From an uncultured bacterium (GTDB taxonomy: Bacteria; Patescibacteriota; Dojkabacteria; CALFHW01): a DNA stretch of 7,592 nucleotides. A model generated the notes under the pieces. The model did not search any database, was not told the origin of the DNA, and saw only the letters and a program-made list of their open reading frames with translations. This document shows positions 5,857 to 7,592 of the stretch, piece by piece; position 1 is the stretch's first letter, and each line of letters opens with the position of its first letter. The stretch spans positions 1 through 7,592 of the forward strand of contig CALFHW010000061.1 in assembly GCA_937876695.1 (NCBI GenBank). The letters run 5' to 3'. Position numbers and translations under genes: made by a program.

Positions 5857-6129
5857 ATGATGAACCCATTGGACCTGCTAGTAGCAATTAGAAGCACTCA
5901 AATGAAGAGCAAGGATTTCTTTAGTGGTAAAGATATATTGGAGATTCCAAATGTGGTTAATGCTCCTAACGAGGATGAGAATGGAGATATTGTCCAAGAA
6001 GCAGCTAAGTTTATGACCCAACAGCTATTTCGTTTTGTAGGTATAGCTATAGGGCAGAAAAATTTAGGTAGGCTGTTAGGTGCAATGCCATTGCCAATTG
6101 ACACTTTGCGAGATAAATCTAAAAAGTAA
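5857..6129 (+). CDS. Unknown 90-residue protein
   Basis: I do not recognise this protein. It begins MMNPLDLLVAIRSTQMKSKD, has an acidic central part (NAPNEDENGDIVQEAAK, about 36-52), then a hydrophobic stretch QLFRFVGIAIGQKNLGRLLG (about 56-75) too polar for a sure membrane helix, and ends in lysines (DKSKK). There is no signal peptide and no cysteine. The start is set by the promoter: the -10 sits six bases before ATG 5857. A second ATG directly follows at 5860 and could be used instead. The gene at 6147 begins 17 bases after its stop on the same strand, so the two probably share a transcript and may work together. That it is a real gene is supported by the promoter and by codon use like its neighbours. 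Confidence 0.65.
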   Translation: MMNPLDLLVAIRSTQMKSKDFFSGKDILEIPNVVNAPNEDENGDIVQEAAKFMTQQLFRFVGIAIGQKNLGRLLGAMPLPIDTLRDKSKK

Positions 6130-6146
6130 TTAAGCAATTTTTGACT

Positions 6147-7592
6147 ATGATAAAAGATCCAATAGGGCAACTGCCAGAAACTTTTTCTAATCAGGAATCC
6201 CTGCCGAACCCTGCAAATTCCTTTATTGCCCATATCGAGGGTAGATACATGGCTTGGCTGGAGTCACAAGGTAAAGCAAGTAACAGTTTACTCCCAATTT
6301 CGCCAGAAGAACTAGGCCAGTTTAAGAAGGATTTGCTGGGTGATGAATACGAATGCGCGGGATTAATAGCTGCTGCTAGGAATTATCTCTATAACGAAAC
6401 AGTGATAGCCGCCCCTAGTAGAGAGCTAATTGCAATTGAGAGGGTTGATTGTAATAACGGACCTGACCAAGTTTTCCCTACACTCAACACCGCTGGGCTA
6501 AAAACTATCCGTATGATGAGCAGTTACAGAGGGAAACATAAGGATAGGGTTGGGGTAATTACCGAGAGTATTTCAGCTTATACTGAAGCTTTGAATGCCA
6601 CTCTAGACTCATCTGAAAAGGTCGCCTTGGGGCAGCTTGATTTAGATTCTCCCAATCAAGACGTATTAGGAGAGGTATTTGACCTATTCGTATACAGGCA
6701 AATGTATAAATCTTTAAACATAGACACCAATAAGTTATTACTAGAGTTCTGGCAAAGGTCAACTGGTATTATGAGAAGCCAGAGGAATTCACCATTTTTC
6801 AATACTGCGATGTTAGCCTTTGGAGTAATAGCAGGGGGTTTTAGTGCCAGCTTTGCAAAAGATTTCTCTATCGGTATGGACCCAGCTGCTTTTGCCGCCA
6901 CGGTGGGTATTTGGCTAAATCTAAATTCCGGGAATATCGCGGCGGGTATAACTCAGGCTGTCGATCAAGAAAAGCAGGTAGTTTCAGGAGAAATTCCTTT
7001 ATCTTCGGAAGAAAGAGAACTGCTGGAATATATTCAGAAGTTTAGAACTGTGTTGGCCAATGATGAAGTGGTCAATGGATTAAGTGAAAGAGGTGGCCAT
7101 CCCGTTGTTAAGAAAAAATTAAGACAGTGGTACTTGCGCATTACAGAATATGCTGACCGTTTAATCAGTGGCTTAGATCAAATTGAATTCAGCGAAGCCA
7201 TGCGCGAAATGCAAACCAACTGGATTGGAAAATCTTATGGGGCTGAAATAGATTTTGCCATTGCCGATAGTGCAAATGGGGCAAAATTAACCGTGTATAC
7301 TACCAGACCTGATACCATTTTTGGGGTTGATTTTATGGTGGTGGCTCCAGAACATGAATTAATTGAACAAATTACAACTGCCAATCAAAAGCAAGCTGTT
7401 GAAGAATATATTGCATACGTTAAAAGCCGCAGTGACAGAGAGCGCCAAGCGGAGAAAAAAATCACTGGTTGCTTTACAGGTGCATATGCATTGAATCCAT
7501 TTAATCAGCGTCCTATTCCTATTTGGATTTCCGAATATGTATTGGCAGGATATGGTACTGGTGCAATTATGGCCGTGCCTTGCGGCGACGAA
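6147..7592 (+). CDS. Open frame: unknown membrane-associated protein joined in frame to a leucyl-tRNA synthetase piece
   Basis: The frame is open from ATG 6147 to the window end (482 codons, no stop). Residues 1 to about 300 are unrecognised: MIKDPIGQLPETFSNQES at the start, a soluble region with GLKTIRMMSSYRGKHKDRVG near 115-135, then hydrophobic segments at about 219-237 (NTAMLAFGVIAGGFSASFA) and 247-259 (AAFAATVGIWLNL). These could be one or two membrane helices or a glycine-rich pore-like segment. From about residue 301 the protein is an internal part of leucyl-tRNA synthetase. The two parts have different codon habits. The first part most likely belongs to a gene, in one unit with the 90-residue gene, whose true 3' end is not in the window. 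No Shine-Dalgarno precedes ATG 6147; TTG at 6141 is an alternative start. Confidence 0.6.
   Translation, partial: MIKDPIGQLPETFSNQESLPNPANSFIAHIEGRYMAWLESQGKASNSLLPISPEELGQFKKDLLGDEYECAGLIAAARNYLYNETVIAAPSRELIAIERVDCNNGPDQVFPTLNTAGLKTIRMMSSYRGKHKDRVGVITESISAYTEALNATLDSSEKVALGQLDLDSPNQDVLGEVFDLFVYRQMYKSLNIDTNKLLLEFWQRSTGIMRSQRNSPFFNTAMLAFGVIAGGFSASFAKDFSIGMDPAAFAATVGIWLNLNSGNIAAGITQAVDQEKQVVSGEIPLSSEERELLEYIQKFRTVLANDEVVNGLSERGGHPVVKKKLRQWYLRITEYADRLISGLDQIEFSEAMREMQTNWIGKSYGAEIDFAIADSANGAKLTVYTTRPDTIFGVDFMVVAPEHELIEQITTANQKQAVEEYIAYVKSRSDRERQAEKKITGCFTGAYALNPFNQRPIPIWISEYVLAGYGTGAIMAVPCGDE
7047..7592 (+). CDS. leuS: Leucyl-tRNA synthetase internal fragment (editing domain)
   Basis: About 180 residues match the middle of bacterial class Ia LeuRS. 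In order they show TVLANDEVVNG, VVKKKLRQWYLRITEYADRL, MQTNWIGKSYGAEIDF, then the editing-domain signature TVYTTRPDTIFGVDFMVVAPEH (threonine-rich loop), and finally GYGTGAIMAVPCGDE, where the window stops beside the universal editing aspartate. The enzyme charges tRNA-Leu and hydrolyses mischarged products. The piece starts roughly at E. coli LeuRS residue 150, so the N-terminal catalytic half with the HIGH motif is absent. The KMSKS loop would lie past the window. The SERGGHPVVKKKLRQWYLRI and VPCGDE readings look like Bacteroidota enzymes (from memory). It has no start of its own and is read on from the unrelated frame before it. Confidence 0.93.

Noticed and set aside
5898..6901. Minus-strand frames of 111, 67 and 81 codons opposite 5857-6901
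   Set aside because: The plus-strand frames have a promoter and consistent codon use; the minus frames look like chance shadows.
1..7592. CRISPR arrays, insertion sequences, phage genes or defence systems
   Set aside because: No spaced repeats, transposase or integrase motifs, or known defence domains were found on either strand.
6147..7592. A genuine novel membrane protein-LeuRS fusion enzyme
   Set aside because: The LeuRS part starts mid-domain without its catalytic half and codon use flips at the join, so a chimera is more likely than a functional fusion.

Overview
The window looks like a piece of a small-genome bacterium, most likely a Patescibacteria (CPR) lineage and perhaps Saccharibacteria-like. 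That placement is an inference from the feel of the ribosomal proteins, very tight gene packing, scarce Shine-Dalgarno sequences and a cysteine-free L33; no search was run. Several reading frames are long and contain no in-frame TGA, and nusG appears to stop at TGA followed directly by TAG. The standard bacterial code therefore fits better than the UGA=Gly code of Absconditabacteria and Gracilibacteria.

Layout. Bases 1-1506 (+) hold the 3' part of a phosphodiester glycosidase (NAGPA family) gene with a proline-rich linker and a repeated C-terminal module. It converges on a minus-strand block that reads, in transcription order, rlmB-like rRNA methyltransferase, rpmG (L33), tRNA-Trp(CCA), secE, nusG, rplK (L11), rplA (L1). 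This is the classic transcription/translation/secretion cluster. It ends after rplA with no rplJ or rplL following, and the last codons of rplA are duplicated just past its stop. rlmB is transcribed divergently from an SPFH/band-7 (HIR-like) membrane protein gene (4740-5669, +), and the two -10 boxes form a single palindrome. Downstream, a well-formed promoter drives a 90-residue protein of unknown function (5857-6129). A longer unrecognised reading frame starting at 6147 follows.

The 6147 frame stays open to the window end, but its identity changes abruptly near base 7047. Before that point it is an unrecognised protein with hydrophobic stretches. After it, the protein is unmistakably an internal slice of a Bacteroidota-like leucyl-tRNA synthetase (editing domain), lacking the N-terminal catalytic half. 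Leucine and arginine codon use changes at the same place. An assembly or amplification chimera is the most likely explanation.

The most interesting biological signal is regulatory. At least two, probably three, genes (rlmB, the 90-residue protein, rpmG) have a -10 box 5-7 bases from their ATG and no usable ribosome binding site, which predicts leaderless mRNAs. I found no CRISPR array, insertion sequence, phage gene or defence system.
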